Origin: Alteromonas gilva
GTDB lineage: Bacteria; Pseudomonadota; Gammaproteobacteria; Enterobacterales; Alteromonadaceae
Assembly (NCBI RefSeq): GCF_028595265.1
Contig: NZ_JAQQXP010000001.1
Location: 1,736,001 to 1,800,000 of the forward strand
Direction: 5' to 3'
DNA: 64,000 nt
Both the position numbers and the translations under genes were made by a program. The first letter of the stretch is position 1; the number at the start of each line of letters is the position of its first letter. Positions 36,522 to 45,731 of this stretch are shown here, piece after piece. Below the pieces are notes generated by a model. It had not been told where the DNA came from, searched no databases, and worked only from the letters and a program-made list of their open reading frames with translations.

Positions 36522-38105
36522 TTAGAGTCCTAAATGGGCCTGAAACTCTTCGTAAGTACCGTCGAAATGAGTGAGCTTTTGATCTTTAATCTCGATGACC
36601 TGGGTAGCCAGAGACTCAACAAACTCGCGGTCGTGGCTGACAAAAATCACCGTGCCTTCAAACGCCAGCAGGGCGTTGTTCAGCGCTTCGATAGATTCCA
36701 TGTCCAGGTGGTTGGTAGGTTCGTCCATGACCAGCACGTTGATGTCCTGCAACATGATTTTGCCGAACAACAAACGGTTTTTCTCACCCCCTGAACACAC
36801 GCTGACCTTCTTGTTAAAGTCGTCAGAGCCAAACAACAGGCGCCCCAGCATGGCTTTAATTTGCAGATCGTCGTGGCGCGGCTGACGCCATTGTGACATC
36901 CATTCAAACAGGGTCAGATCATTAGCAAAATCGGCAGAGCTGTCTTGCGGAACATAGCCCACCGCGGCGTTTTCGGCCCATTTTACGCTGCCCTGATTAG
37001 CACTTTGGTTAATCAAGCATTTAAGCAGGGTGGTTTTACCGGCACCGTTCTCGCCAATAATGGCCAGCTTTGAGCCTGCTTCGAGCAGCAGATTGCCGCC
37101 ACTGAAAAGAGGTTCATCGTAACCATGACCCAGATCTTCAAGGGTAATGGCAAGGCGGTGCAACTTTTTATGCTGTTTAAACTGTATGTAGGGCTTACGA
37201 CGGCTCGACGCTTTAATATCATTGAGTTCGATTTTTTCCAGCCGCTTGGCCCGCGAAGTCGCCTGTTTGGCTTTAGACGCGTTGGCAGAAAAGCGCGCCA
37301 CAAAGCTTTGCAGTTCTTCTATTTCGGCACTCTTTTTGGCGTTTTCGGTGTGCAACTGCTCCTGCACCAGGCTTGAAGCCTCAATAAAGGCTTCGTAGTT
37401 ACCCGGGTAAATACGCAGTTCACCGTAATCTATGTCGGCCATGTGCGTGCATACCTGGTTTAAAAAGTGGCGATCGTGAGAAATGATGATCATGGTAGAC
37501 TTACGCTTGTTAAGCTCTTCAGCCAGCCAGTGAATAGTGTAAATATCCAGGTTGTTGGTGGGCTCATCGAGCAGCAACACGTCGGGTTCGGCAAACAGCG
37601 CCTGTGCCAGTAACACCCGTACTTTGCGGCCGGGGGCAACTTCGCGCATTAAACCAAAATGATAACGCTCTTCAATGCTGGCCGAGCTGAGAATGTCACC
37701 GGCACGCGACTCGGCGGTGTAACCGTCCATTTCGGCAAACTGCACTTCCAGTTCGGCGACTTCCATGCCTTCGGCTTCGGTCATTTCAGCTTTGGCGTAA
37801 ATTTCGTCACGGCGCTGTTTTACTTCCCAGAGCTCGCGATCGCCCATGATGACTGCATCCACTACGCTCATGTCTTCAAAGGCAAACTGATCCTGATTCA
37901 GGATACCCAGTTTGGTGCCGGGTGCTAAGGACACATTGCCTGCCGTAGGAGTGAGTTTGCCGCTGAGAATTTTCATTAGCGTGGACTTACCACAACCGTT
38001 GGCACCAATCAGGCCATAGCGGTTGCCGTTACCAAATTTGGCTGAAATATTTTCGAACAATGGCTCAGAGCCAAATTGCATAGTGATATTGGCGGTAGTA
38101 ATCAA
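36522..38105 (-). CDS. ybiT: ABC-F ATPase YbiT
   Basis: The start is taken as TTG at 38105 (LITTANITMQFGSEPLFENI), which aligns with YbiT homologues; the frame is open to 38237 but the added residues look non-coding. The 527-residue protein has two ATPase domains with Walker A GANGCGKST and GENGAGKTT, two DEPTN Walker B blocks, and the interdomain linker rich in K/R (about 245-330). There are no membrane segments. ABC-F proteins bind the ribosomal E site and regulate translation; the role of YbiT is only partly known. Confidence 0.92.
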   Translation of the reverse strand: MITTANITMQFGSEPLFENISAKFGNGNRYGLIGANGCGKSTLMKILSGKLTPTAGNVSLAPGTKLGILNQDQFAFEDMSVVDAVIMGDRELWEVKQRRDEIYAKAEMTEAEGMEVAELEVQFAEMDGYTAESRAGDILSSASIEERYHFGLMREVAPGRKVRVLLAQALFAEPDVLLLDEPTNNLDIYTIHWLAEELNKRKSTMIIISHDRHFLNQVCTHMADIDYGELRIYPGNYEAFIEASSLVQEQLHTENAKKSAEIEELQSFVARFSANASKAKQATSRAKRLEKIELNDIKASSRRKPYIQFKQHKKLHRLAITLEDLGHGYDEPLFSGGNLLLEAGSKLAIIGENGAGKTTLLKCLINQSANQGSVKWAENAAVGYVPQDSSADFANDLTLFEWMSQWRQPRHDDLQIKAMLGRLLFGSDDFNKKVSVCSGGEKNRLLFGKIMLQDINVLVMDEPTNHLDMESIEALNNALLAFEGTVIFVSHDREFVESLATQVIEIKDQKLTHFDGTYEEFQAHLGL

Positions 38106-38361
38106 AACAGTTCCCGGGAAGTCATAAAAGTAGGCAAACAGCCCATTGCTAAATGCGAGCTGCATAAAAGCGGCGTAAGCGCGCGCAATATAAAGAATGA
38201 AAGCCGCTGTGTAAAGCAAAGCAGCTCGAAGGGCCATGTTTCGCGACGCATAGCGCCTAATTGGAAGGGGTTTCTTACACTTTAGCCGATTTGTTTACGT
38301 TGTCGTCACAATTATACAGGTTACCTGCCGCCAGCAATGAAACCGTGAGCCGGGCTTTACG

Positions 38362-38982
38362 TTAAACGTGAGGGGGAGCATCGGCGGCCAGTGCCAGCTG
38401 TACAGATTGCTTTATCAGCGCAAGCGCATGGGTTTCAAACCAGGGGTTACGGGCTTGCCAGCGATTATTGCGTCCGGAAGGGTGTGGCAGCACATAGCGC
38501 CGGTTCGGGGCCGCTGTGGTGGCCTTCACCGCGTCAGTAAGCGTGCGGTATTCGGGCAGGTAATATTGCTGTGAATACCTGCCTATGTGCAGGATGAGCG
38601 CCGGCTCCAATAGATTAATCACCTTGGCGTGCCAGGTTGGCGCGCAGATTTTTGGCGGCGGTGCATCAGCGCCGTTTTTATAGCCGGGAAAACACAGAGC
38701 CATGGGCAGATGGGCAAATACCGGAGAATAAAACTGCGCGCGGCTAACGGCTAACCAACTGCGCAGTTTATCGCCACTGGCATCGTTCCATGGCGTGGCA
38801 CTGTCGTGGGCTTTTATGCCCGGAGCCTGGCCAATAATGAGTATCCGCGCTGCACTGCTAGCGTGCACGACCGGTCTTGGCGGCTGGGGCAAATGACCAG
38901 CACACAGGCGGCAGGCGCGGATATCTGTCAGTAAGGTGGGTAACTCATCGCTGGGTGAGTTGTTGTCGTTGGTGCTCATCAT
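38362..38982 (-). CDS. Uracil-DNA glycosylase superfamily protein with a probable Fe-S cluster
   Basis: The 206-residue protein has the motif I variant GQAPG at 51-55 and a C-terminal PHPSGRNNRW block (motif II, HPSGR). Four cysteines C24, C27, C97 and C113 are spaced as in family 4 glycosylases (CxxC...Cx15C), which bind a [4Fe-4S] cluster. It may excise uracil or other damaged bases, but activity differs among these subfamilies. The gene is divergent from the WYL regulator with 188 bases between. Confidence 0.82.
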   Translation of the reverse strand: MMSTNDNNSPSDELPTLLTDIRACRLCAGHLPQPPRPVVHASSAARILIIGQAPGIKAHDSATPWNDASGDKLRSWLAVSRAQFYSPVFAHLPMALCFPGYKNGADAPPPKICAPTWHAKVINLLEPALILHIGRYSQQYYLPEYRTLTDAVKATTAAPNRRYVLPHPSGRNNRWQARNPWFETHALALIKQSVQLALAADAPPHV

Positions 38983-39170
38983 GCAGCCTTGCTGTTGCCC
39001 GGTGGGCGTTGCTTTTAATTATTGCGATTGGCCAGGCCCAGTGTACTGACTTTGCGTACCACGCAAAAGCGGTATTTTGCAGACTGGCAGTTGGCCGGTA
39101 CGGCAATCTGCACGCTTTACAACCGAGTTAAAATAAACCATATTGGTGCTTTAGGGTATGGAGTTCAGGA

Positions 39171-40043
39171 ATGCAATTAGACAGTATCAGTTTTGCCCAG
39201 CGCCAGCGTTTGGCTTATATCGATTTTTGTTTGCTGTTTAAAGGGGCTATACATCGACAGGATCTTATCAACCGTTTTGAGGTAGGGTTATCGGCCGGCT
39301 CGCGGGACTTTAATTTGTATAAAGATCTGGTGCCCGCCAACCTCGAATACGACGCCCGCGAAAAGCGCTATTTTCAAACCGCGCAGTTTAAACCCTTATT
39401 TGAGCACGACGCTCAACGCACCCTGACCAAACTGGCCAACGACATCTCCGACGGTTTTGATGCGATCGGCGATATTCACTTTCCGGTAGAGGCACCGTCG
39501 AGCCTGAATATTCCTGACATCTTTATCGTGGCACGTCTGGTACAGGCGATACTCAACAACAAAGCGGTGAGCGTGATTTATACGTCATTGAGCAGCGGGT
39601 CGGGGGCGCGTGAGTTAGTACCTCATTCCATTGTCGATAACGGCCTGCGCTGGCACGTTCGGGCGTTCGACCGAAAAAGCCAGAGCTTTCGGGATTTTGT
39701 ACTCACCCGCATGAGCAAGGTCACCATCAAAACCAGTCCTGATACTCACGAATTGGCCGCGCAAGATGCCGAATGGCACCGGCTTATTCCACTGCAACTG
39801 GTGCCGCACCCCAAAAATGTCAGTTTTCCCACCGCTATCGAAATGGACTACGGCATGGAAAACAGTCAGTTGCTCATTAATGTGCGCGCCGCTATGGCCG
39901 GTTATCTGCTGCGCCGCTGGAACGTAGATTGTACTGAGCGGGGCACGCTGAAAGGGGCAGAGTACCAATTATGGTTACAAAACCGCTTTACTCTGCGCAA
40001 CGTAGACAACCTGGCGATAGCGCCGGGGTATGATAACGTCTAA
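39171..40043 (+). CDS. WYL-domain transcriptional regulator of the BrxR/CapW type
   Basis: The 290-residue protein has a winged helix (residues about 8-75) with the arrangement QRQRLAYIDFCLLFKGAIHR...DFNLYKDLVPANLEYD that I associate with BrxR/CapW regulators of phage-defence islands. A WYL domain follows at about 120-195 (LRWHVRAFDRKSQSFRDFVL) and a C-terminal WCX-like dimerisation domain at about 205-285. Such proteins usually repress defence genes downstream until a ligand is sensed. No BREX, CBASS or other defence genes are recognised here; the nearest downstream genes are two small unknown ORFs. A candidate operator (GCAAAA, six bases, TTTTGC at 39063-39080) lies upstream. Confidence 0.85.
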   Translation: MQLDSISFAQRQRLAYIDFCLLFKGAIHRQDLINRFEVGLSAGSRDFNLYKDLVPANLEYDAREKRYFQTAQFKPLFEHDAQRTLTKLANDISDGFDAIGDIHFPVEAPSSLNIPDIFIVARLVQAILNNKAVSVIYTSLSSGSGARELVPHSIVDNGLRWHVRAFDRKSQSFRDFVLTRMSKVTIKTSPDTHELAAQDAEWHRLIPLQLVPHPKNVSFPTAIEMDYGMENSQLLINVRAAMAGYLLRRWNVDCTERGTLKGAEYQLWLQNRFTLRNVDNLAIAPGYDNV

Positions 40044-40344
40044 TGCAGGGGGACTTTGTAGAGGCTCGGTTTTTTATCGTGTAAATGACGGTCCATGCTT
40101 TGTATCTGCAACTCCTGCCGCCCCTCAGAAATCTGCTTTATCATGGCGCGAATGAAGTAGTCTATGGCATAGGAAGTTTAATGTTATCGAGCAAATAACG
40201 AACCCGTAGCACGGCCGTTGGAGTTCTTATAACAAGAGCGTTTTTATTCGCTAAGCCATCAGAGAGGTGGCAGGTCAACGTCTTCACAGCAGTCATTATT
40301 CGGCGCTTGGGATTTACTATGGCTAACCTTCGGCCGAGGAGATC
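40044..40344. other. Intergenic region after the WYL regulator
   Basis: No full gene is supported. On the minus strand a protein-like reading of about 44 codons (from about 40174 to TAG 40040-40042; it contains IDYFIRAMIKQISEGRQ and ends in SLYKVPLH) may be a gene fragment; it has a possible ATG at 40144. The end of the region (GAGGAGATC) is the ribosome site of the next ORF. Confidence 0.35.
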
Positions 40345-40677
40345 ATGGGAAGGCCCTCTAACTTTGCAAGTATTTACATGACAATGACCTACTACTCTCA
40401 TCGTATGTCGGCGGCGATGTCCAGCAAACCGGGTTGCGTTGAGCAAGTTGAGAATGACATTGAAGACTTACACGATGTTTGCTTACAAGGTGCCGACGCT
40501 CTGACAGGCGCGTGGACGGTTTATTTCGGCCTTTATGTCGGCGCAACTGCTGGACTAATCTCATCAGCAGCATGTATTTACGGAAGTAGGGATTCTTTAT
40601 CTCAGGATGATAGTTTTTGCGAAGCCGCCGTTGATGAACTGCGTGACGAATGTAATGATAAATACTACGGAAGTTAA
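40345..40677 (+). CDS. Unrecognised 110-residue cysteine-containing protein
   Basis: A strong ribosome site (GAGGAG, three bases before ATG) supports this gene. The product has five cysteines (31, 46, 77, 92, 103), an acidic amphipathic stretch (VENDIEDLHDVCLQGADAL), a glycine-rich hydrophobic segment near 57-79 (VYFGLYVGATAGLISSAAC) and an acidic C-terminus. There is no N-terminal signal peptide. I do not recognise the family. It is followed after 42 bases by a second small gene with its own ribosome site, so the two may be an operon, downstream of the WYL regulator. Confidence 0.6.
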   Translation: MGRPSNFASIYMTMTYYSHRMSAAMSSKPGCVEQVENDIEDLHDVCLQGADALTGAWTVYFGLYVGATAGLISSAACIYGSRDSLSQDDSFCEAAVDELRDECNDKYYGS

Positions 40678-40719
40678 CTGGATGCTCATGGAGGCCGGGG
40701 CAGTGTCCCGGAAAATGAT

Positions 40720-40878
40720 ATGAATACTAAATTGATAGCATATTGTGTGTTTTGTGTCGTACTACTTGCCAGTAAGTTGTTTTTAGAACCCAAAGAATTT
40801 GATTATATTGTAATCATTGCCTTAATTTATTTAGCGGGCACAAATTATCATGAACAGAAAAAGGATTCAGATGACTGA
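40720..40878 (+). CDS. Small two-helix membrane protein (52 residues)
   Basis: ATG 40720 to TGA 40876-40878 encodes a product with hydrophobic helices at about 5-20 (LIAYCVFCVVLLASKL) and 28-41 (DYIVIIALIYLAGT), then a charged end (EQKKDSDD). GGA lies about eight bases upstream. It follows the 110-residue gene, and the pair resembles a small-protein/immunity arrangement only in size; no function is assigned. A GC hairpin (CCGGG...CCCGG near 40694-40711) lies between the two genes. Confidence 0.5.
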   Translation: MNTKLIAYCVFCVVLLASKLFLEPKEFDYIVIIALIYLAGTNYHEQKKDSDD

Positions 40879-41011
40879 ATATTGAGCAATAAAACGATTT
40901 ATTGCGATATGCGTCATCGTGCTGACAATATTACTGTTGCACGTTTTTAAAATTACCGCCGCGCAGCGCTGTTTTGCTATTTTGAACTATTCAATGTAAA
41001 CCGCTAACTGG

Positions 41012-42940
41012 CTATTTCTTATTTTCATTGTACTGTTTCATTTGCTCTTCGGCATAGCCTTTAGGCGGCGGGGTCCAGCCGCGACGCTTGGAATGGTTAT
41101 CATGTAAATCAGTATTCAGTGCCTCTTCGATGAGTTGTTCTAATTCCATCAGTAAGTCGAGGTAATTGTTGTCTACCCGCTCGCCGCTGGCGTTGTCTTT
41201 CCAGGCGTTGTAGAGCACGTCGTTTTGCTGCGCTTCGATATCTTTGTAGGCATGCTTTTGCCGTTCAGCCTGGAAGGGGTGAACGCCTAGCGAGCGTAAT
41301 GCTTCGGCACCCATTTCTAACGCTGAATGGTAGGTTTCCGAGATAATGTAGTCAGCACCGGCCTGACGTAACCGGTAGCCATGGCCGCGATCAAATGCCC
41401 TGGCCAGCACTTTGAGGTGCGGGTGGGCGTGTTTGGCAAACTTAACCATATCGATGGCCGTTTCACGATCGTCGATGGCAATCACCATCAGGTTAGCATC
41501 GGCAATGCCGGCGGTATCGAGCATGGCCGGTTTCGACGCATCGCCAAAGTAAGCTTTGGTGCCAATCCGGCGCATCAAATCGACCTGCGCCGAGCGGATA
41601 TCAAGAATTACGGTGGTGATATCATTGGCAATCAGCAGGCGGTTAACGATTTGCCCGAAGCGGCCAATGCCGGCAATCACCACATTGCCTTTATGCTCGA
41701 CGTTATCGGGCTGGCGGTGGTGTGAGCCGCGCATATAGCGTGGCATGATAAGTTTATCAAATGCAATAAACAGCCCCGGTGTCAGGAACATCGACAGCGC
41801 TACCACCAACTGCAAAATGGCAATCAGATCGCCCGGCAGTACGTTGTTTTGCGTGGCAAAGCTAATCAGTACAAAACCAAATTCACCGGCCTGAGCCAGG
41901 CTTAATGTGAGTAACCAGCGGTTGCTGCCGCTAAGACCAAATACTAACGCGACGCCAAGCAGTACCGCAGCCTTTAACACCATTACCGCAAGGGTAATCA
42001 GAACAATAAGACTGGCATTGCTGAGTAAGGTGTCAAAGTGAATGCCCGCTCCAACGGTTATAAAAAACAGCCCCAGCAATAAGCCTTTAAAGGGTTCAAT
42101 ATTCGCTTTGAGTTCGTGTCTGAACTCACTGTTGGCCATTACCACACCGGCTAAAAAGGCACCGAGCGCGGGTGATAACCCCACCATACCCATTAATGCG
42201 GCAATCCCTATCACCAGCATCAATGCAGTGGCAGTAAAAATCTCCCGCAATCCGGAGGCAGCAACAAACCTAAACAGTGGCCTGCTCAGGTAATGACCGC
42301 CAACCGTTACCACAGCAATAGAGCCCATAATGACCATGGCGTGCAGCCAGCCGGGCAGGCTACTGATAAAATCCTCGCTGTCATGCTGTGCAGTGATGGT
42401 GTGCGCCGACGCCGTATCTGCTAATTCGGGCAGTGCCAGCAGGGGGATCAGCGCTAACATCGGGATAACCGCGATATCCTGAAACAACAGCACCGAGAAA
42501 GCGCTTTTAGCCCCTTCGGTTTGCTGCAGACCCTTTTCCTGAAAAGTCTGCAGCACAATTGCCGTGGACGATAAGCCCAAAATTAACCCCACGGTGAGGG
42601 CGACACTCCAGCTCAACCCACAGGCCATAGCAATAGCAAAAATGGCGGTCACGGTGAGGGTAAGCTGCATTCCGCCCAGGCCCAGCAGGCGTATTTTCAT
42701 ATTCCACAGCGCTTGGGGCTCCAGTTCCATGCCGACTAAAAACAGCATCATGACCACGCCAAACTCAGCAAAATGCTGAATAGCTGTGGTTTCTTCGCCT
42801 ACCAGGCCAAGCAGCGGACCAATAATTAAGCCGGCAAGCAGATAGCCCAGCACGGAGCCGAGCCCCAGTCTTTTGGCTATGGGGACAGCCACCACCGCGG
42901 CCAGTAAATACACAAATGCCTGTAAAAAATAACCGGTCAT
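41012..42940 (-). CDS. kefB: KefB/KefC-type potassium/proton antiporter
   Basis: The 642-residue protein has a CPA2 antiporter domain of about 12 helices (residues 1-385), then a TrkA-N/RCK domain beginning NVVIAGIGRFGQIVNRLL (about 393-510) and a hydrophilic C-terminal extension of about 110 residues. Kef systems export K+ and acidify the cytoplasm in response to glutathione adducts of electrophiles. Its start overlaps the stop of the upstream ancillary oxidoreductase by four bases, as is usual for kefG-kefB. gloB, which works on the same electrophile pathway, is about 28 kb away. Confidence 0.92.
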   Translation of the reverse strand: MTGYFLQAFVYLLAAVVAVPIAKRLGLGSVLGYLLAGLIIGPLLGLVGEETTAIQHFAEFGVVMMLFLVGMELEPQALWNMKIRLLGLGGMQLTLTVTAIFAIAMACGLSWSVALTVGLILGLSSTAIVLQTFQEKGLQQTEGAKSAFSVLLFQDIAVIPMLALIPLLALPELADTASAHTITAQHDSEDFISSLPGWLHAMVIMGSIAVVTVGGHYLSRPLFRFVAASGLREIFTATALMLVIGIAALMGMVGLSPALGAFLAGVVMANSEFRHELKANIEPFKGLLLGLFFITVGAGIHFDTLLSNASLIVLITLAVMVLKAAVLLGVALVFGLSGSNRWLLTLSLAQAGEFGFVLISFATQNNVLPGDLIAILQLVVALSMFLTPGLFIAFDKLIMPRYMRGSHHRQPDNVEHKGNVVIAGIGRFGQIVNRLLIANDITTVILDIRSAQVDLMRRIGTKAYFGDASKPAMLDTAGIADANLMVIAIDDRETAIDMVKFAKHAHPHLKVLARAFDRGHGYRLRQAGADYIISETYHSALEMGAEALRSLGVHPFQAERQKHAYKDIEAQQNDVLYNAWKDNASGERVDNNYLDLLMELEQLIEEALNTDLHDNHSKRRGWTPPPKGYAEEQMKQYNENKK

Positions 42941-43572
42941 GGCGTGTCATCCGCAGTGGAAAAATAGCTGGTAAGATTCTCAAGCTCAGCGGCGCGCTGA
43001 ATATCAATCTCACCGTCGGCCAGACTATCGAGCAACTGTGACCACAGCGCCGTATGCCGGGTAACGCGATGTTCTTCTTTAGCCGTTCGCGAGCCAAACA
43101 ACGCAAAGGGCGCTAAGTAAACCATGCGGGTTATATCAGCCATTTGCTCCAGGGGCTGCAGGAGTTCGCGCAACGTAAAGTGATTAAAACCGTCACTCTG
43201 AAAGGCTTCCTCGCGACCGCCGGCCGACAGTGCGCATAAAAACCGTTTGCCGGCTAAGGCGGTGCCATCGGTGCCGTAGGCAAAGCCATATTCGAGCACC
43301 AGATCCTGCCATTCTTTGAGGATTGATGGAGTGGAGTACCAGTACATGGGAAACTGAAACACAATAATATCGTGGGCTAATAAGCGTTCCTGCTCTTTGC
43401 CGATATTAATATTGAAGTCAGGGTACTCAGCGTATAAATCGATAGCCGTAACGGCATCGTGTTGTTGCGCCGCGGCGAACATGGCGACGTTGACTTCCGA
43501 CTGTGCCTGGGAAGGATGGGCGAACAGCACCAGTATTTTGTGTTGCGAATTTTTTTGTTGCTCTGCAGGCAT
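42937..43572 (-). CDS. kefG: KefG/KefF-type NAD(P)H-dependent flavin oxidoreductase
   Basis: The 211-residue flavodoxin-fold protein has the family signatures ILVLFAHPSQAQSEVN at the N-terminus, DIIVFQFPMYWYSTPSILKEW and the LSAGGREEAF loop. Ancillary Kef proteins bind the antiporter on the cytoplasmic side and are needed for full activity; KefF also reduces quinones. It is longer than KefF (176) because of a C-terminal segment of about 30 residues. It is translationally coupled to kefB. Confidence 0.9.
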   Translation of the reverse strand: MPAEQQKNSQHKILVLFAHPSQAQSEVNVAMFAAAQQHDAVTAIDLYAEYPDFNINIGKEQERLLAHDIIVFQFPMYWYSTPSILKEWQDLVLEYGFAYGTDGTALAGKRFLCALSAGGREEAFQSDGFNHFTLRELLQPLEQMADITRMVYLAPFALFGSRTAKEEHRVTRHTALWSQLLDSLADGEIDIQRAAELENLTSYFSTADDTP

Positions 43573-43935
43573 TAATCCTATCCGAAAAAAATAATTCGAT
43601 ATGCGTTACTCTATCGACACTTGCATGTTATTCAAGGGCGCAGCTCTACTAAACGGCGACAACGCAATCGTGTTAGCCCGAGGCTGGCAAACAGTCTGAC
43701 ACACTCGGCGGTTAATTTCGTTAATAAAATGCCAATGTGTTGGTAAACGAAGTTGTAAGATTTGGTTAATAGCTGGTAACGCTGGCAAATTTGCTTGCCG
43801 CACTGTCTGCAAGGAGGTGTGTTACGCAGTACAACAAGGCTGACATAGCGTATAATCGCTTTTCAATATTTTGCTTATACACACTGAGAGGGGATCGGGT
43901 TCACGATAACCCCGATCATGTTTTAAAGGATGTTT
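43573..43935. promoter_or_regulatory. Leader and promoter region of the MFS gene, with a hairpin
   Basis: A perfect TATAAT lies at 43851-43856, with a poor -35. The resulting leader of about 70 bases contains a stable hairpin (GATCGGGTT at 43893-43901 with AACCCCGATC at 43908-43917, one bulge) ending 18 bases before the ATG. The rest of the region holds no supportable gene. Confidence 0.5.
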
Positions 43936-45129
43936 ATGTCTGCAACACCCACTAATCAGCGCGCGTCTGCCTGGGCTATTTTAGTCATGGCGCTTGGCAC
44001 CTTTGTACTGGGACTCACTGAGTTTTCGTCTATGTCGATGCTGCCGCTGATTGCCGAAACCTATAATGTGACGCCCGCACTGGCCGGCAATGCCATTAGT
44101 GGTTACGCCATTGGTGTTGTGATTGGTGCGCCGCTGTTTATGCTGCTCACTAATAAAACCAATCGACGGACATCCTTGATGTTGTTTGTGGTGATGATGT
44201 TTGTTGCCAATGCCTTAAGTGCAATTGCCTCAAGCTTACCGGAACTGGTGTTTTATCGCGTGTTGTCGGGCTTGCCTCATGGCGCTTATTTTGGCACAGC
44301 GTTATTAGTTGCCGCCAATATGGCGCCCAAAGGCAAGCGCGCCAGCTATATGGCTAAAGTGTTTGCCGGGCTCACCATCGCCACTATCGTAGGCGTGCCC
44401 ATGGCCACCCTCATTGGCCAGAACATGAGCTGGCGCGTGTGCATGGCTATTGTTGCGGTGCTGGCTTTGATTACCATTGTACTGATTTATTTGCTGGTAC
44501 CGAGCAGCCCGGTAACTAACCCAACGCGTCTGAGAGAAGAGTTTGGCGTGCTCAAAAACAAACTGGTGTGGTCAATTTCGGGGATCATTTTCGTGGGGTT
44601 TGGCGGCGTGTTTTGTATTTACACCTACCTCGCTGACACCATATTAACCGTGACCAAAACCCCGGAAGTTACCATTTCTGTGGCCATGATGATGTTTGGT
44701 ATAGGCACCACTATCGGCAACTGGTTTATCAGTAAAATGGCGGATCATTCGCCCATTAGTACCACCGGGATTGCCCTGTTGTGCAGTATTGGTATTGCCA
44801 TAATGTATGTGTTTGCCGCCACGAATATCTGGTGGTTATACATTACGGTATTCCTGCTTGGCGCCAGTGTTGGCATTGCCGCAGTCATACAGTCGATGTT
44901 GCTGGATGTGTCACCTACCGGCCATGCCATGATTGGTGCGCTGGTGCAGTGCGCCTTTAATACGGCCAACGCCATTGGCCCGATGGTAGGCGGTGCCATG
45001 CTGGCCTCGGGAGCGAGCTTTAATCAAACCGGTTACGCTGCGGCACTGCTGTTTTTAGGCGGTCTCGTTATGTGGGCGGTGAGTTATTTTCAAATGCGTC
45101 AACGTGACCTGCTGCCTGCAACGAGTTAA
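43936..45129 (+). CDS. MFS transporter of the AraJ/YdhP (DHA1) type
   Basis: The 397-residue protein has twelve predicted helices and the DHA1 signature LGLTEFSSMSMLPLIAE near residues 23-40, the motif A variant TNKTNRRTSLM, and the LSGLPHGAYFGTALLVAA segment typical of AraJ-like drug or sugar efflux proteins. The start at 43936 is preferred to the ATG at 43930 because AAAGG is seven bases before it. The substrate is unknown. Confidence 0.9.
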   Translation: MSATPTNQRASAWAILVMALGTFVLGLTEFSSMSMLPLIAETYNVTPALAGNAISGYAIGVVIGAPLFMLLTNKTNRRTSLMLFVVMMFVANALSAIASSLPELVFYRVLSGLPHGAYFGTALLVAANMAPKGKRASYMAKVFAGLTIATIVGVPMATLIGQNMSWRVCMAIVAVLALITIVLIYLLVPSSPVTNPTRLREEFGVLKNKLVWSISGIIFVGFGGVFCIYTYLADTILTVTKTPEVTISVAMMMFGIGTTIGNWFISKMADHSPISTTGIALLCSIGIAIMYVFAATNIWWLYITVFLLGASVGIAAVIQSMLLDVSPTGHAMIGALVQCAFNTANAIGPMVGGAMLASGASFNQTGYAAALLFLGGLVMWAVSYFQMRQRDLLPATS

Positions 45130-45347
45130 GTGATAAACGTTTTTCAATAGAAATAAGAAAGAAAATTGTCATTGGAAAGTCAGTGTGATTGTTGAATTGC
45201 ACAAATGCACAGCGGGAATACAGTCTAAAACAACTCCCGATAGCTTTGATAAACGTATGACTGCTCATGGAAACACACTGCGTATACACTACCCACACGA
45301 AGTGAAGTGGTGTATAGCAGCGTTATGATTAAGAGATTGATCAAGCT

Positions 45348-45701
45348 TTAGTACAACAGATTAGCTTTGAGTTGTCCGGGTTGAGCTTCAGAAACACCCA
45401 GTTCCTCGCGGGTAAAGGCATCAATTGACCCCGATTGCGCAATCATTTCTTCACACGCGGCATTGAGGTAACTCTCCCGTATGCCCATCAGTGCGCCACT
45501 AGCAGACTTTGGCAGTCTGGCCAGCATTAAATAGCTGATATCAAGGCTATCGATAGCGATTTGGTGCGAGTTAAGGTTTTGTAACGGCAATAAATAATGG
45601 GTGTGGGTAAGCGGATCCTTTACCAGGCCAATTCGGCGGGTGTTAAGCGTACTAAAGTCGATAGGACTGCATAACAGACCGCACAGTCCGCTGCGGTTTA
45701 C
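45348..45701 (-). pseudogene. Gene remnant lacking a start codon
   Basis: The frame is open from TAA at 45702-45704 to 45348 and reads like real protein (GLVKDPLTHTHYLLPLQNLN...SLDISYLMLARLPKSASGAL...). It has no ATG or GTG, and only a TTG at 45590 without a ribosome site. The end (TREELGVSEAQPGQLKANLLY) has a normal C-terminal look. I do not recognise the family; it is probably the 3' part of a gene whose 5' end was lost upstream, where the SDR gene now ends 30 bases away. Confidence 0.45.
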
Positions 45702-45731
45702 TTAACCTCACGGCCTGTGAGTGACAGCCGG

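Noticed and set aside
40162..40446. 94-codon minus-strand ORF after the WYL regulator
   Set aside because: It overlaps the better-supported plus-strand gene at 40345 and has no ribosome site or family features.
43884..43917. CTGAGA followed by a hairpin before the MFS gene, resembling a TPP riboswitch element
   Set aside because: The second conserved half of the thi box is absent and the hairpin is simple; MFS DHA1 exporters are not typical TPP targets.
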